A DNA stretch of 64,000 nucleotides from Neolewinella xylanilytica (GCF_002934605.1 NZ_PTJC01000005.1:1364001-1428000), one strand, 5' to 3'. Counted from the first letter of the stretch, positions 8,113-17,970 are shown. Translations and numbers: made by a program. Notes: generated from the sequence alone by a model not told the origin.

Positions 8113-9432
8113 ATGGATGCAGTAAACCTCCCCGCCCCCGGGAGCAAAACTCGGATCGTAGTTGTCGGAGGCGGTTTCGCCGGCCTCAATTTCGTCAGCA
8201 AACTGGATACCCGGGCGTACCAGGTCGTCCTGCTCGACCGCCACAACTACCATACGTTCGCCCCGCTGCTGTACCAAGTGGCGACCGCGGGCATCGAGGC
8301 CCCCGACGTCTGCGGGCCGCTGCGTAAGTCCTTCCGCGGGAAGCAGGATTTCCACTTCCGTATGCTGGAAGCGCGGGGCATCGACCCGGACCGGCGGGTA
8401 ATCCGCACCGGGGCCGGCACCATCCGCTACGACCACCTCGTATTGGCTACCGGTACCCGGGCCAACTTCTTCGGCAACGCCAACGTGGCCGCGCACGCCC
8501 TGCCGCTGAAGACGGTGCCCGACGCGCGGCGGCTGCGCAACCATATTTTTCAGACCCTGGAGCAGGTGGATATGACCGACGACCCCCGGGAGCGGGAACG
8601 GCTGATGACCTTCGTGATCGTAGGCGGCGGGCCCTCGGGGGTGGAACTCGCGGGGGCCCTCTCCGAGTTACGGCGGCACGTACTTGATCGGGACTATCCG
8701 GACACCCCCATGGGCGGATTGCGGTTCGTGCTGGTGGAAGGCAGCGATCAGTTGCTCGGCGGCTTCAGCGAGAAGAGTAGCGCCGATGCCCGCCGTAACC
8801 TGGAGGAGATGGGAGTCGAGCTCCGGTTCGGCACCCTGCTATCCGATTACGACGGTCGTACCGCTACCCTCAAAGACGGGAGTACCATCGAAACCGCCAC
8901 GGTGATCTGGGGCGCCGGGGTGACGGGGGAGATCATACGGGGCCTGGGGGAGGGGAGTGTTACCAAGGCCCGCTACGTAATTGACGATCGCCTGCGGGTA
9001 CGGGCCTACGACAACGTTTACGCCCTGGGCGATATCGCTTTCCTCACGAACGACTCCTGGCCGAAGGGACACCCCGGCGTGGCACAGGTGGCGATCCAGA
9101 TGGGGCAGCGGCTGGCCCGCAATTTCAACGCCCTGGCGAAGGGGGAACCGACCCGGCCCTTCGTGTACTTCGACAAAGGGAACCTGGCCATTATCGGTCG
9201 CAACCGCGCGGTGGCGGATCTGCCGAAGAATGTGCATTTGAATGGCTTTCCCGCCTGGTTCATCTGGGCGTTCGTGCACATCTTTTACTTGATCGGGTGG
9301 CGTAACCGCCTATTTACTTTCCTAACCTGGGCGAGCAATTACGTCACCTATAACCGGGCGGTAAGGCTGGTTCTGGAACCATCGTTGGAAAACCAATTCG
9401 ACCCGGAACGGGTCGGGGAAATCGAAGAGTAA
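8113..9432 (+). CDS. ndh: Type II NADH dehydrogenase (NDH-2)
   Basis: FAD-containing, non-proton-pumping NADH:quinone oxidoreductase attached to the inner membrane. The 439-residue protein has the FAD Rossmann motif GGGFAG at 19-24, the ATG motif LVLATGTRANFFG, the NAD-binding second Rossmann fold VIVGGGPSGVELAG, and the terminal FAD motif NVYALGDIAF. A C-terminal hydrophobic/amphipathic stretch (about 375-405, AWFIWAFVHIFYLIG) would anchor it. The start at 8113 is chosen because the upstream in-frame extension (to 7984) is composition-driven and unlike the family. Confidence 0.92.
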   Translation: MDAVNLPAPGSKTRIVVVGGGFAGLNFVSKLDTRAYQVVLLDRHNYHTFAPLLYQVATAGIEAPDVCGPLRKSFRGKQDFHFRMLEARGIDPDRRVIRTGAGTIRYDHLVLATGTRANFFGNANVAAHALPLKTVPDARRLRNHIFQTLEQVDMTDDPRERERLMTFVIVGGGPSGVELAGALSELRRHVLDRDYPDTPMGGLRFVLVEGSDQLLGGFSEKSSADARRNLEEMGVELRFGTLLSDYDGRTATLKDGSTIETATVIWGAGVTGEIIRGLGEGSVTKARYVIDDRLRVRAYDNVYALGDIAFLTNDSWPKGHPGVAQVAIQMGQRLARNFNALAKGEPTRPFVYFDKGNLAIIGRNRAVADLPKNVHLNGFPAWFIWAFVHIFYLIGWRNRLFTFLTWASNYVTYNRAVRLVLEPSLENQFDPERVGEIEE

Positions 9433-9573
9433 TACCGACGGTCGCACAATCCAACAATGCGTGCACGTAACAAATGTGAACACCCTCGGGCAAAATGATC
9501 TATTTCCCCCACAAACTTGTGATTTCTTTAAACCTAAAGTGAATAATTCGTGATAGTATTGTCGACGCTTAAC

Positions 9574-9588
9574 GGGTACGTGTTACCC
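9574..9588. promoter_or_regulatory. Short inverted repeat upstream of the FAS1 gene
   Basis: GGGTA-CGTGT-TACCC lies about 20 nt before the ATG at 9609 in an AT-rich leader. It may be an operator or a short hairpin; function unknown. Confidence 0.3.
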
Positions 9589-9608
9589 ACCCTGAAATTC
9601 AACTTGAT

Positions 9609-10784
9609 ATGAAACGAATTCTACCTTTTTTCCTTACTAGCTGCCTGGCGCTCTTTGCCGGGGTACTTACGGCGCAGACCCAAACCGTGGTCGAAATCAT
9701 CACCGGAAGTGAAAATCACGAAGAGTTGGTTGGCCTCTTGACGGATGCCGGACTGGTCGCTCCGCTTTCTTCCGCCGAAGGCACCTTCACGGTGTTCGCC
9801 CCAACGGATGCCGCTTTCGCCATGCTTTCCGAGGATGACCTCGCGTATTTTGAGGATGATACGGATAGCCTAGCTTCCGTCCTTACCTACCACGTAATTG
9901 GTGATTCGCTGGGCATTGACACCTTCGATACCGGTATGATGTACGGAACGCTGAATGCGGGTGACAGCATCTACATCAGCGGATACGCCAGCGATGGTGA
10001 TAGCGATACCCTGATGATCAACGGAATGATGGTTGGCGTCACGGAAATTGCCGCCACGAACGGCGTGGTTTACTCCATCGATGTTATCCTCATGCAGCCG
10101 GTGGCTACCGTGGTTGACATCGTAGTGAACACCGATACGCTATCTATCCTCGAACAAGCCGTTATCGGTGCCGAACTGGACGACGACCTAATGGCGGCCG
10201 GTCCCTTCACCGTTTTCGCTCCCTCCAACGATGCCTTTGCCGGCATCAGTGCCGATAGCTTGATGGCGCTGGTAGACGATGAAGATGAATCGGGCACGCT
10301 GGCTACGATTCTTACCTATCACGTGGTAAGTGGACGCTACACCTCGGCTGACCTTATGGACGGAATGATGCTCACCACCCTCCAGGGCGAGCAACTCGAA
10401 GTGACCATCAGTGGTGATTCGGTAATGATTGACACTGTGTTGGTCACCATGACCGACATGATTGCCGACAACGGTGTTGTTCATATAATCAATGGCATTC
10501 TTCTGCCCGAAGCACTGACCAGCACCCAGGAGCCGGCCTTCGCCCGGGAGGTAAGCATTTTCCCCAATCCGGCTACCAGCCAGGTTTACGTGGATCTGCC
10601 CACCAGCATCCTGAATAACGCTACGTTGACGCTGCGTGACTTCACCGGCCGCACCCTTCTGAGCCGTCGGGCTACCAGCGACCGCGAACCAATCGAGGTC
10701 GGCGCGCTACCCACCGGTACCTACCTGTTGGAGATCCGCGCCGATGGCGGCGCCATCCAGCGTAAGGTGATGGTACAGCGGTAA
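9609..10784 (+). CDS. Secreted protein with two fasciclin (FAS1) domains and a T9SS sorting domain
   Basis: A 391-residue secreted adhesion-type protein. The signal peptide ends near TAQ (residues 21-23). Two FAS1 domains follow (about 25-155 and 160-305), each with the H1 motif (TVFAPTDAAF and TVFAPSNDAF), the H2-like YHV, and the ANNGVVH/ATNGVVY end motif. The C-terminus is a type A T9SS domain: it begins VSIFPNPATSQVYVDLP and ends with the LPTGTYLLEIR and KVMVQR pattern. It should be carried across the outer membrane by the type IX system and attached to the cell surface or released. FAS1 domains usually mediate adhesion. A terminator follows. Confidence 0.92.
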   Translation: MKRILPFFLTSCLALFAGVLTAQTQTVVEIITGSENHEELVGLLTDAGLVAPLSSAEGTFTVFAPTDAAFAMLSEDDLAYFEDDTDSLASVLTYHVIGDSLGIDTFDTGMMYGTLNAGDSIYISGYASDGDSDTLMINGMMVGVTEIAATNGVVYSIDVILMQPVATVVDIVVNTDTLSILEQAVIGAELDDDLMAAGPFTVFAPSNDAFAGISADSLMALVDDEDESGTLATILTYHVVSGRYTSADLMDGMMLTTLQGEQLEVTISGDSVMIDTVLVTMTDMIADNGVVHIINGILLPEALTSTQEPAFAREVSIFPNPATSQVYVDLPTSILNNATLTLRDFTGRTLLSRRATSDREPIEVGALPTGTYLLEIRADGGAIQRKVMVQR

Positions 10785-10807
10785 GCTGCGCTTCATAAGC
10801 TGCTATG

Positions 10808-10845
10808 AAAGGCCATCCTTGACTGCTGTCGGGGGTGGCCTTTTT
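10808..10845 (+). terminator. Rho-independent terminator after the FAS1 gene
   Basis: AAAGGCCATCC (10808-10818) pairs with GGTGGCC and following T residues (10834-10845). A five-T run closes it. Confidence 0.75.
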
Positions 10846-10932
10846 CTTTGCGCAGCCGGAGGCTGCTTTTTACTGGCGCGGTCGGAGACCGCTTTCTACT
10901 TCGTCCCGATAGCTATCGGGAGTGACCGCATC

Positions 10933-12579
10933 TTACTGGCGGTCGACGTAAAATTCGGAGGTGCGGCGCCATGCGGGCCAACGTTCGGAATTGGCCAGTT
11001 GCAGCCCCACGTCCATCATCAACTCCGCGTCCTGTACGGCGCCACCGAGGGGCCAGGCACCTGAGCTATATTCATCGGCCGGCTGGTGGTAGCGCTGGGC
11101 GACAAAAGCGTCCTTCTGCTGCCGGGCGTATTCCTTACCGAGGGTCGCGTGCTCGTAACCCCCGTCGGCGTACAGCACGGGTACTCCCTTTTTGGCAAAG
11201 TTGAAGTGATCCGAGCGGTAGAAGTAGCCCTTTTCGGGTTCTTGCCCGCCCTGTACGTACCGACCCTGTCGTTCGGCCGCCGTAGCGGCTAGGTCGTCCA
11301 TCTCGCTGTGGCCCATACCGGTGATGGTGAGGTCCGCGGCCGGGCCGATGGGGTTCACCCCGTCGATGTTGATGTTGGCCACCGTCTTGTCTATCGGGAC
11401 CAGCGGGTTATTTACGTAGTAGGCACTTCCCCACAATCCCTGCTCTTCGGCGGTGACGAAGAGAAAGTCGACGGACCGCTCCGGTCCCTTCGGAAGTTTG
11501 GTGAATGCCTCCGCCATCGCCAGCAACTGCGCCACTCCGCTGGCGTTGTCGAGGGCACCGTTGTAGATGCTGTCGCCGTTGACCGCCGGACCGACGCCGA
11601 TGTGGTCCCAGTGGGCGGTATAAATGAGGTGCTCCTCGGGGCGATCGGCGCCCGGGAGCGTAGCCATGATGTTGTAGCTCTTATCGAAGCGCAGGTCGTT
11701 GCGCACGGTGGTCGTCAATTGGGTTCGGAGGGGGATTGGCTCGAAGTCAGGGCTGGCGGCCTCCTCGAACCACCGAATCCCGGTCAACCCCGAGGCCTGA
11801 AAGAGCTGACGGGCGGCATCGAGGGTAATCCACCCCGCCACGTCCAGCTTCGGTTGGCCGTCGTCTTCGAGGTTTAGTCGCTCGCCGGTCCAGCTACTCT
11901 GCACGACAAACCAGGGGTAGCCCGCCGCACCCTGCTCGTGGATGACCAGGCAGGCCGCGGCCCCCTGTCGGGCGGCTTCCTCGTACTTGTAGGTGTAGCG
12001 ACCGTAGTAGGTCATCGCGTTGCCCTTGAACAGGGTCGTGTCTTCGAGGTAGTATCCGGGGTCGTTGACCATCACGACGACGGTTTTTCCCTTTACGTCC
12101 AACCCATCGTAATCGTTCCAGCCGTATTCCGGGGCGACGATACCGAAGCCCGCGAAGATTACTTCGGAGTCGGTTACGCTGACCCTTTCGACGGGCTTAT
12201 CGGTGAAGGTTATGTAGTCTGCCCCCAGCCGCCAGGTCAGGTCGCCGTTGGGTAGCGTCAGGTCGATCCGCTCGGCCGGGTGGCCGGTGATCTCCACCAT
12301 AGGCACTTCCTGGCGGTAGCTGTCGCCGTTACCGGGTTGCAGGCCGAGGGCCTTCAGTTCCTTTTCCAGGTAGGCCAGGGTAAGCCCTTCCCCCTCGCTG
12401 AAGGGCAGGCGGCCGCCGTATCTATCGCTGGCCAGCTCGGTGAGGTGGCGGTCGATGGTGGCGGAGTCTACGGGCGCGGAAGTGGTTACCGGGGACTCCG
12501 CGGAGGGATTATCCTGCCGGCAGGCGAAGAACAACCATCCGGAAAACAGGCAGAGCAGAGCGGGGAAAAACTTCGTCAT
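10933..12579 (-). CDS. M28 family metallopeptidase, lipoprotein, with PA-type insert
   Basis: A 548-residue exported di-zinc aminopeptidase or carboxypeptidase. The lipobox LFFAC places the lipidated Cys at residue 20. A protease-associated-like region spans about 110-260 (VIFAGFGIVAPEYGWNDYDG, KGKTVVVMVNDPG). The catalytic M28 domain carries the zinc ligands in order: TAHWDHIG (His, then Asp in NGALDNASG), the Glu pair in FVTAEEQGLWG, Asp in NINIDGVNPIG, and the last His in RSDHFNFAKKG. The start at 12579 gives the lipoprotein signal; the in-frame extension to 12747 runs through the promoter region and a dispersed repeat. It acts in the periplasm or on the surface, probably in peptide scavenging. 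Confidence 0.9.
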   Translation of the reverse strand: MTKFFPALLCLFSGWLFFACRQDNPSAESPVTTSAPVDSATIDRHLTELASDRYGGRLPFSEGEGLTLAYLEKELKALGLQPGNGDSYRQEVPMVEITGHPAERIDLTLPNGDLTWRLGADYITFTDKPVERVSVTDSEVIFAGFGIVAPEYGWNDYDGLDVKGKTVVVMVNDPGYYLEDTTLFKGNAMTYYGRYTYKYEEAARQGAAACLVIHEQGAAGYPWFVVQSSWTGERLNLEDDGQPKLDVAGWITLDAARQLFQASGLTGIRWFEEAASPDFEPIPLRTQLTTTVRNDLRFDKSYNIMATLPGADRPEEHLIYTAHWDHIGVGPAVNGDSIYNGALDNASGVAQLLAMAEAFTKLPKGPERSVDFLFVTAEEQGLWGSAYYVNNPLVPIDKTVANINIDGVNPIGPAADLTITGMGHSEMDDLAATAAERQGRYVQGGQEPEKGYFYRSDHFNFAKKGVPVLYADGGYEHATLGKEYARQQKDAFVAQRYHQPADEYSSGAWPLGGAVQDAELMMDVGLQLANSERWPAWRRTSEFYVDRQ

Positions 12580-13232
12580 GGGGCGGGGCGGAGAGAACGG
12601 GAAAGGGAGTAAGCTAAAGTACCGCTCCTTTCCCGAAGCCACGCCGATCGTATACGCTGCAAAGGTTGGTTTATGGCGGCGGAGCGCAGGTGTAGCGATG
12701 GATAACCATTGTCTAGCCATGCCGCAAAAGCAGCCGGACTTCCGCACCCGAACGGCCAGCGAAAATCAATAATCGTCAATGAACAGGCTTACCCCACTGC
12801 GCTGTCAGGGTAGAATCTAAAGCGTATCTGCGGTCTCATTTGACGCGATGCTTTGTTACAAGTAAAATTCTGGAGGGTTGCGCGCCCTACATTAGGGGAC
12901 CAAAGGGTCGGGAGCTTTTACCCCCCGTGCCCCGCCTCCCACCAACCACCAAACTACGAACTACAAGCCCCAGGGTTTAAAGCCATTCAGGCCCCGAGCG
13001 CGGTCCAACCCACCTTGCCCGGAGTACAACTCCGGGTAGGTGGAGGTAAGGAGCCATTGACTGCAGCGCAGTCGAACCCCAACGCCCGAACTAGAGGATA
13101 TGCTGTTTAGTAGTGGTTTTGGTAGACTTGAATGGAAAGACCGTCTGCGGCAACTTTTGGCGGAAAGGACCAATCTTAAACTTAACAAGCGCAAAAGGCG
13201 CTTCGGAACGGGAGGCGCCTGGGGTACTGCCA
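12580..13232. other. Gene-free gap with three short perfect hairpins
   Basis: No supported gene. It contains a diverged copy of the dispersed GCGCCGGAGCGC element (12675-12696, GGCGGCGGAGCGCAGGTG). Three separate hairpins follow: CCCGGAGT-ACA-ACTCCGGG (13018-13036), GACTGC-AGC-GCAGTC (13059-13073) and AAGCGC-AAAAG-GCGCTT (about 13187-13203). The last may end convergent or antisense transcripts near the GNAT gene. Short open frames here lack codon signal and homology. Confidence 0.4.
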
Positions 13233-13766
13233 TTAACAGGGCTTCCCTTCTGGTTGGGCCATTCCCGCCCAGCGAAAGCGCAGCATCGGCTTGCCCGGTT
13301 CGATTTCCGCTTCCCCCTCCAGTACAAATCCCAGCCGCCCGAGCAGTCGGATGCTACGCCCGTTTTCCGGTAAGGAGATGGCCAGTAGTTCCGGTAAGCT
13401 TAGGATGCCGGGGGTGGCCAGTAGATATTGGGAAGCTTCGTAGGCAAAGCCGCGTCCCTGGCCGTCGGCTAAAAACGCAAATCCGAAATCCGGTGCGGGC
13501 AGCCCATCCCGGCGAAATACACCGACAAACCCGACGGGAGATGGGAGATCTTTCGGTACCACCAAGTAACTACCGTGCCCCGGCTGGTCGTATCCCGGAA
13601 TTACGCGATCCCGAATATAGGCCGCCGCCGCCACTTCGGTCCGGACGTTCCGGTCGCCGATGTACCGTAACCAACCGGGGGAATTCAGCAAGGCCAGGAA
13701 GAAGGGGGCATCGCTTTCGCGGGCCCGGCGCAGGATGAGCCGGGGCGTACGGATCCATTCATCCAT
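13233..13766 (-). CDS. GNAT N-acetyltransferase, RimJ/RimL type
   Basis: A 177-residue acetyl-CoA-dependent N-acetyltransferase, cytosolic. The N-terminal pattern IRTPRLILRRARESDAPFFL and the C-terminal GRSIRLLGRLGFVLEGEAEI are characteristic of the ribosomal-protein acetyltransferase (Acetyltransf_3) branch. The acetyl-CoA loop is near GQGRGFAYEAS, where the R/Q-x-x-G-x-G/A pattern is partly kept. The natural substrate cannot be read from the sequence. Its ATG shares a base with the stop codon of the upstream gene (TAATG), so it is translationally coupled as the last gene of a TPR-DUF4292-GNAT operon. Confidence 0.88.
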   Translation of the reverse strand: MDEWIRTPRLILRRARESDAPFFLALLNSPGWLRYIGDRNVRTEVAAAAYIRDRVIPGYDQPGHGSYLVVPKDLPSPVGFVGVFRRDGLPAPDFGFAFLADGQGRGFAYEASQYLLATPGILSLPELLAISLPENGRSIRLLGRLGFVLEGEAEIEPGKPMLRFRWAGMAQPEGKPC

Positions 13767-14521
13767 TACCGGAAAATGAACGGCATTTCCAAAGGCCCCG
13801 AAAACGACAGATCCGTAAATTCGAAGTCCAACCGGGCGGTCCCTTCGCTGCCTCCGTCGACGGCGATGCGGCGGGTACGGGGGAAGCTGGCGGACAGGCC
13901 ATCGACGGCGGCGTAGTCGCCGTTCACGACCGAGAGCATGCGCTGCTGCCCCAGCTCCTGGAGCTCCATGCTGCCAAGCTGGTAGGTGACGGGGTCATAG
14001 CGGTAGTCGGCGGCGAACTCCCGGCTGCTGCCGGTGAGGCGGATGTCCTGGCCGTCGCGGCTGACCTCCAGGTTGTCCGTCAGAAAAACGGCGTTACCGA
14101 AGAAGATCTCCTGCAGCAGGTCGAAGCGCGCCGGAATTTTGTACTTCGCTTCCAGGTAGCTCAGGGGCTCGGCCGTATACTCGCTTTCGAGGCGGTTGTA
14201 GAGGAAAAAGCTGTCGGGACGGATAAGTGCGCGCGCTCCTTCGATGCCGAATTTTTTAACACTCATCCAGATGGCCTCGTCGCGGTGCAGCCGTAGGTAG
14301 GCCGTTCCCCCGATACTCAGGTCGTCGGTTTCCACGTCGACGCGGGCCTTTGCGTCCATCCACTCCGCGCTCGTCCGGTTGGCCTCGATGCCCCGAAGTA
14401 CCTGATTAAGGCGCAGTTTGCCGGCGGGCAAGGCGATGCCGTCGTCCGTCGGACCGGCTACCTTACGGTTGCAGTTGGCAAATAGAAGAAGGGCGCTGAG
14501 CGCCAGAAAGAATAGTCGCAT
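13766..14521 (-). CDS. DUF4292 lipoprotein
   Basis: A 251-residue lipoprotein (LLFANC, Cys17) of the Bacteroidota DUF4292 family. The family resembles LolA/LolB-like half-barrels, suggesting lipid or lipoprotein handling at the outer membrane; that role is inference. Typical segments are ANRTSAEWMDAKARVDVETDD (about 50-70), IWMSVKKFGIEGARALI and a run of beta strands. It starts 19 nt after the TPR gene stop and overlaps the GNAT start by one base. In other Bacteroidota, DUF4292 genes also follow a TPR gene, which supports one transcription unit here. Confidence 0.85.
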   Translation of the reverse strand: MRLFFLALSALLLFANCNRKVAGPTDDGIALPAGKLRLNQVLRGIEANRTSAEWMDAKARVDVETDDLSIGGTAYLRLHRDEAIWMSVKKFGIEGARALIRPDSFFLYNRLESEYTAEPLSYLEAKYKIPARFDLLQEIFFGNAVFLTDNLEVSRDGQDIRLTGSSREFAADYRYDPVTYQLGSMELQELGQQRMLSVVNGDYAAVDGLSASFPRTRRIAVDGGSEGTARLDFEFTDLSFSGPLEMPFIFR

Positions 14522-14540
14522 AGGAGGGGGGGCTAAGGAG

Positions 14541-16088
14541 CTACGAGTTCTTGCCGGCGAGACTGGCTGATTTACTGCCCGCGGCCTTTGCCCGCCGGTA
14601 GTAGTCGGTGGCGGCATCTTTGTCGCCGGCGTCGCCGCTAACGTCGCCCATCAGTTCGAGGAGGAGGGCATTGGTGTTACCGGGATGATCGAGGGGGAAG
14701 AGGGCGGCGGGGCGGGGTTCGGCCAGCTGTTCCAGGTACACCGCCATGGGTGCCTTGGGCCCGCCCGGCAGCTTGGCGGTTTCTATCTGGCCGATACCGG
14801 ATCGGGTTTCCATCGCCGACAAGGCGGCGGTGACTACCGTCAGGGCTTCGGCCGCATCCGGGTTGGCGGACACCATTAGTTGGGCCTGCTGCAGCAGATT
14901 GCGGGCTTCCGAATAATCGCCGCGGAAGGCTTCTCCCAGGGCATAATAGAGGTAGACGGACGGACGGTTCGGAAAGATATCGAGCGCTTCCTCTCCGTAT
15001 TCGCGCAGATCGGCGGACTGGTTGTCCAGGTAAAGGGTAGCGAGGAGTTGTTCCCAGACGGGATAAACCGTATCGTCGAGCTCCAGGGTAGCCCGGTAGG
15101 CGTCGGCCGCTTCGGTGAGCCGGCCGCTGTGGTAGTAGAGGTCACCGACGATCGCGGCCGCTTTGGCATCGTCCGGGTGCACGCGGCGCAGTTCCCGGGC
15201 GAGGTCCAGCGCCCGGTCGGCGAGTGCCCGGTCATTAGTGCTGGCCACCTCGTTGATGAGGGGCAGGAGCTTGCCGATCTTGAGATCGAGATCCACGTCG
15301 GTACGGGCCAGCAGGTCCATTAGTTCGGCGTCGCTTCCCGCACCGGCCTTTCCCGCGGAGCGACCGGCGTCCTGTAGCGCGAGTTGGGCCCTCACGTCCG
15401 CGGGCTGGATGCGGAGAATCTCCTGGTACACCTCCCGGGCTGCTTTTTCGTCTTCCTGGGCGCGATAAAAGCCCGCGAGTAGGTGGCGATATTCCACTTG
15501 GTCGGGATAAGCTTCGATGAGGGCCTCCAGCTCCCGTTGCGCCCGCTTGAGATCGCCGGTGCCGACGTACAGGGCATGCTTGCGTCGCGATAGCTCGGCG
15601 TTCACCCCGATCCGATCTTCGAGCGTTTCGTACACCTTGATCGCGCCCTTAATATCCTGGGCCCGAACCAAAAAGGCCGCTTGTTCGAGGTAATTCTCCG
15701 GTTCCGTGGGGTTGCGTTGGATGAGGCTGGCGTAGAGATCGGCACCGTCCTGGTAGCGACCGGCCGTTTGGTAGAGTTCGGCGAGGAAGGCGGCGTACAC
15801 GTCGTTCGGCCGGATGGCGTAGGCGCGCCGGAGGGCCTCGATGGCCGGTGGGGTATTGCCCGCGGCGTACTGCAGCCGGGCCAGCTCGAATAGAGCCGGA
15901 TCGTTCTCGGGGTCGGTTTCGAGGATCCCCTCAAACAGCTGAATGGCTTCGTCCGTTTTGCCCAGCAGGGCTTCCTGTTTCGCTTCGATGAATGCCTTCT
16001 GCATATTCACCGCTTTCTCCGTCATTTCCGCCTGGGCGGTAAGGAAAGCGGTAAATAACAGGATAGGCAGGAGCAGGGAGGTACGCAT
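14541..16088 (-). CDS. Exported tetratricopeptide-repeat protein
   Basis: A 515-residue protein with a cleavable signal peptide (about 1-20, ending TAQA) followed by TPR-type helical hairpins through almost its whole length, for example GKTDEAIQLFEGILETDPEN, GNTPPAIEALRRAYAIRPND and GRLTEAADAYRATLELDD. It is probably a periplasmic scaffold. It is the first gene of the operon with the DUF4292 lipoprotein, so a joint role in envelope assembly is likely; no enzymatic motif is visible. Confidence 0.85.
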   Translation of the reverse strand: MRTSLLLPILLFTAFLTAQAEMTEKAVNMQKAFIEAKQEALLGKTDEAIQLFEGILETDPENDPALFELARLQYAAGNTPPAIEALRRAYAIRPNDVYAAFLAELYQTAGRYQDGADLYASLIQRNPTEPENYLEQAAFLVRAQDIKGAIKVYETLEDRIGVNAELSRRKHALYVGTGDLKRAQRELEALIEAYPDQVEYRHLLAGFYRAQEDEKAAREVYQEILRIQPADVRAQLALQDAGRSAGKAGAGSDAELMDLLARTDVDLDLKIGKLLPLINEVASTNDRALADRALDLARELRRVHPDDAKAAAIVGDLYYHSGRLTEAADAYRATLELDDTVYPVWEQLLATLYLDNQSADLREYGEEALDIFPNRPSVYLYYALGEAFRGDYSEARNLLQQAQLMVSANPDAAEALTVVTAALSAMETRSGIGQIETAKLPGGPKAPMAVYLEQLAEPRPAALFPLDHPGNTNALLLELMGDVSGDAGDKDAATDYYRRAKAAGSKSASLAGKNS

Positions 16089-16396
16089 AGCAGTCGAAAG
16101 TTAACTAGCTAACGTTTTGAGGGCCGGACTAGTGCTGGCGGGTGGCCGACGGTTTTCGTTAGCTTGGGTACGAAACGTTGCCCGGCCAGGGTTGACCGGC
16201 ATCGTGGTCCGCCCGGCGCAGCTGGTTTGCCCGGGATGCTGTGAGTAAGTACTATTCAGCTGTTCAGGGCTATCCGTCGGCGGACCAGCATTGCCCGGCA
16301 TCCTTTTCCGCCCGGGGCAGCTGGTCTGCCCGGGATATTATGAGTAAGCACCAACAACCGTCGGCGGAATAGCGAAGCTCGGCAGACGACAGTACC
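16089..16396. repeat. Two direct repeat copies in the gap before pyruvate kinase
   Basis: Two ~56-bp copies (16194-16249 and 16293-16348) share CCGGCATC, TCCGCCCGG, GCAGCTGGT, TGCCCGGGAT and TGAGTAAG in order, offset by 99 bp. The end of the gap (16355-16395) is a reversed fragment (GTCTGCCGAGCTTCGC on the minus strand) resembling the 133-bp array at 5717-6105. No gene is seen. Confidence 0.6.
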
Positions 16397-17827
16397 TTAT
16401 TCCACCACCGTGATCTTCATCATATTCATCCGGCCGCGCTTTTCCAGCGGCATACTGGCCGTATTGACGATCATGTCGCCGGCCTGGACGTGGTTGTTTT
16501 CCTTCAGGATATTGACGATGTCGTCGACGGTGTCGTCGGTAGTCTGGAACTCGTCGTAGTAGTAGCAGCGCACGCCCCAGCACAGGTTCAGCGTCGAGAG
16601 CATGCTCGGAATGTCGCTGAAGATGTAGATCTTCGAGTTGGGTCGGAAACTGGAGAGCTTGAAGGCCGTGTAGCCCGACCGGGTCATACCGGTGATGGCG
16701 CGAGCGCCGACACCCTGGGCAGCCCAGCAGGCGGCGGAGCTTACGATGTCGCTGACGAAGGTGCCGCTCTTGTCGTTGGCCTTCGGCCGGCGGACGCCGA
16801 TCTCGTAGATCTTTTCGGCCTCCTCGATGATGCTGTTCATCCACTTCACCACCAGGGCGGGGTGCTTTCCTACGCTCGTTTCGCCACTGAGCATCACGGC
16901 ATCGGTACCGTCGAGCACGGCGTTGGCCACGTCGGTAACTTCAGCGCGGGTAGGGCCGGGGTTGGTGATCATGGAGTCCATCATCTGGGTGGCGACGATG
17001 ACCGGCCGGGCACGCTGGATACACTTCCGGATGATCTCCTTCTGAATGATCGGGAGGCGTTCCATCGGCATTTCGATGCCGAGGTCGCCGCGGGCCACCA
17101 TGATGGCGTTCGAGTGCTTGATGATCTTATCGATGTTCTCGATGGCCTCGGGCTTCTCGATCTTGGAGATGATCTTGGCCTGGTGGCCGGCCCGGTCGAT
17201 GTGGGCGCGCAGTTCCTTACAGTCGGAAGGATGGCGGACGAAGCTGAGCGCGATCCAGTTGATCTCGGGGATGGTCAGGATGTACTGGAGGTCCTCCATA
17301 TCCTTCTCGGTCAGGCTGGGTAGGCTGATCTTGGTATTGGGGAGGTTGACGCCCTTGTTCGATTTCAGCTTGCCGGCGTATAGGGCCTTTAGTTTGACGG
17401 TGTCGCGGCCGTTAGTGTCGACGACCTCGAAAACGAGGGTACCGTCATCCACGAGTACCCGCTCGCCGACGCGGACGTCCTGGGCGAACTGGGGGTAGCT
17501 CATGTAGATCTTTTCGGCGTTGCCGATGCATTCTTCGTTGACGAAGGTGACGGTGTCGCCGGCCGCCAGCTCCAGTCCGTCGCCCTCCATCTTGCCGACG
17601 CGCAGCTTCGGCCCCTGAAGGTCGGCGAGGATGCTGACGTGGGTTTTCATCTCTTCGTTCAGCTTCACCAGGTGGTCGACGACCTGTTTGTGATCCTGGT
17701 GGGTGCCATGGCTGAAGTTCAGCCGAAATACATCCACCCCGGCCTCGATGAGGCCCTTCAGCCCTTCGTAGCTGTTGCAGGCCGGGCCTACGGTGGCAAC
17801 GATTTTGGTATTCTGGTGGTCAGTCAT
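16397..17827 (-). CDS. pyk: Pyruvate kinase
   Basis: Converts phosphoenolpyruvate and ADP to pyruvate and ATP, the last step of glycolysis; cytosolic, normally a tetramer. The 476-residue protein has the N-terminal KIVATVGPA, the RLNFSHG active-site segment, DLQGPKLRVG, the catalytic IISKIEKPEAIENI, the metal-binding MVARGDLGIEMP, and ATQMMDSMITNPGPTRAEV. The C-terminal regulatory domain is complete. Length and motifs are standard, and there is no extra PEP-utiliser domain. It is monocistronic, with an AT-rich upstream region. Confidence 0.97.
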   Translation of the reverse strand: MTDHQNTKIVATVGPACNSYEGLKGLIEAGVDVFRLNFSHGTHQDHKQVVDHLVKLNEEMKTHVSILADLQGPKLRVGKMEGDGLELAAGDTVTFVNEECIGNAEKIYMSYPQFAQDVRVGERVLVDDGTLVFEVVDTNGRDTVKLKALYAGKLKSNKGVNLPNTKISLPSLTEKDMEDLQYILTIPEINWIALSFVRHPSDCKELRAHIDRAGHQAKIISKIEKPEAIENIDKIIKHSNAIMVARGDLGIEMPMERLPIIQKEIIRKCIQRARPVIVATQMMDSMITNPGPTRAEVTDVANAVLDGTDAVMLSGETSVGKHPALVVKWMNSIIEEAEKIYEIGVRRPKANDKSGTFVSDIVSSAACWAAQGVGARAITGMTRSGYTAFKLSSFRPNSKIYIFSDIPSMLSTLNLCWGVRCYYYDEFQTTDDTVDDIVNILKENNHVQAGDMIVNTASMPLEKRGRMNMMKITVVE

Positions 17828-17970
17828 AGCAGGGAAGTAATTTTAGGATAGTGTAAAGTATACAATAATGGGCTAAGGTAACGGCTAGCTGGCGATAAAG
17901 GAATAGAAAGGCTCAGCGGGGCGCTGGTTCGCGTTTTTGGGTGGTATTCAGGCAGGTCGCCCGATTTCCC

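Noticed and set aside
12853-13110. Short plus-strand frame in the gap before the GNAT gene
   Set aside because: Proline-rich, spans hairpins, no promoter or family support.
16490-17323. 277-codon frame opposite pyruvate kinase
   Set aside because: Antisense shadow of a certain gene.
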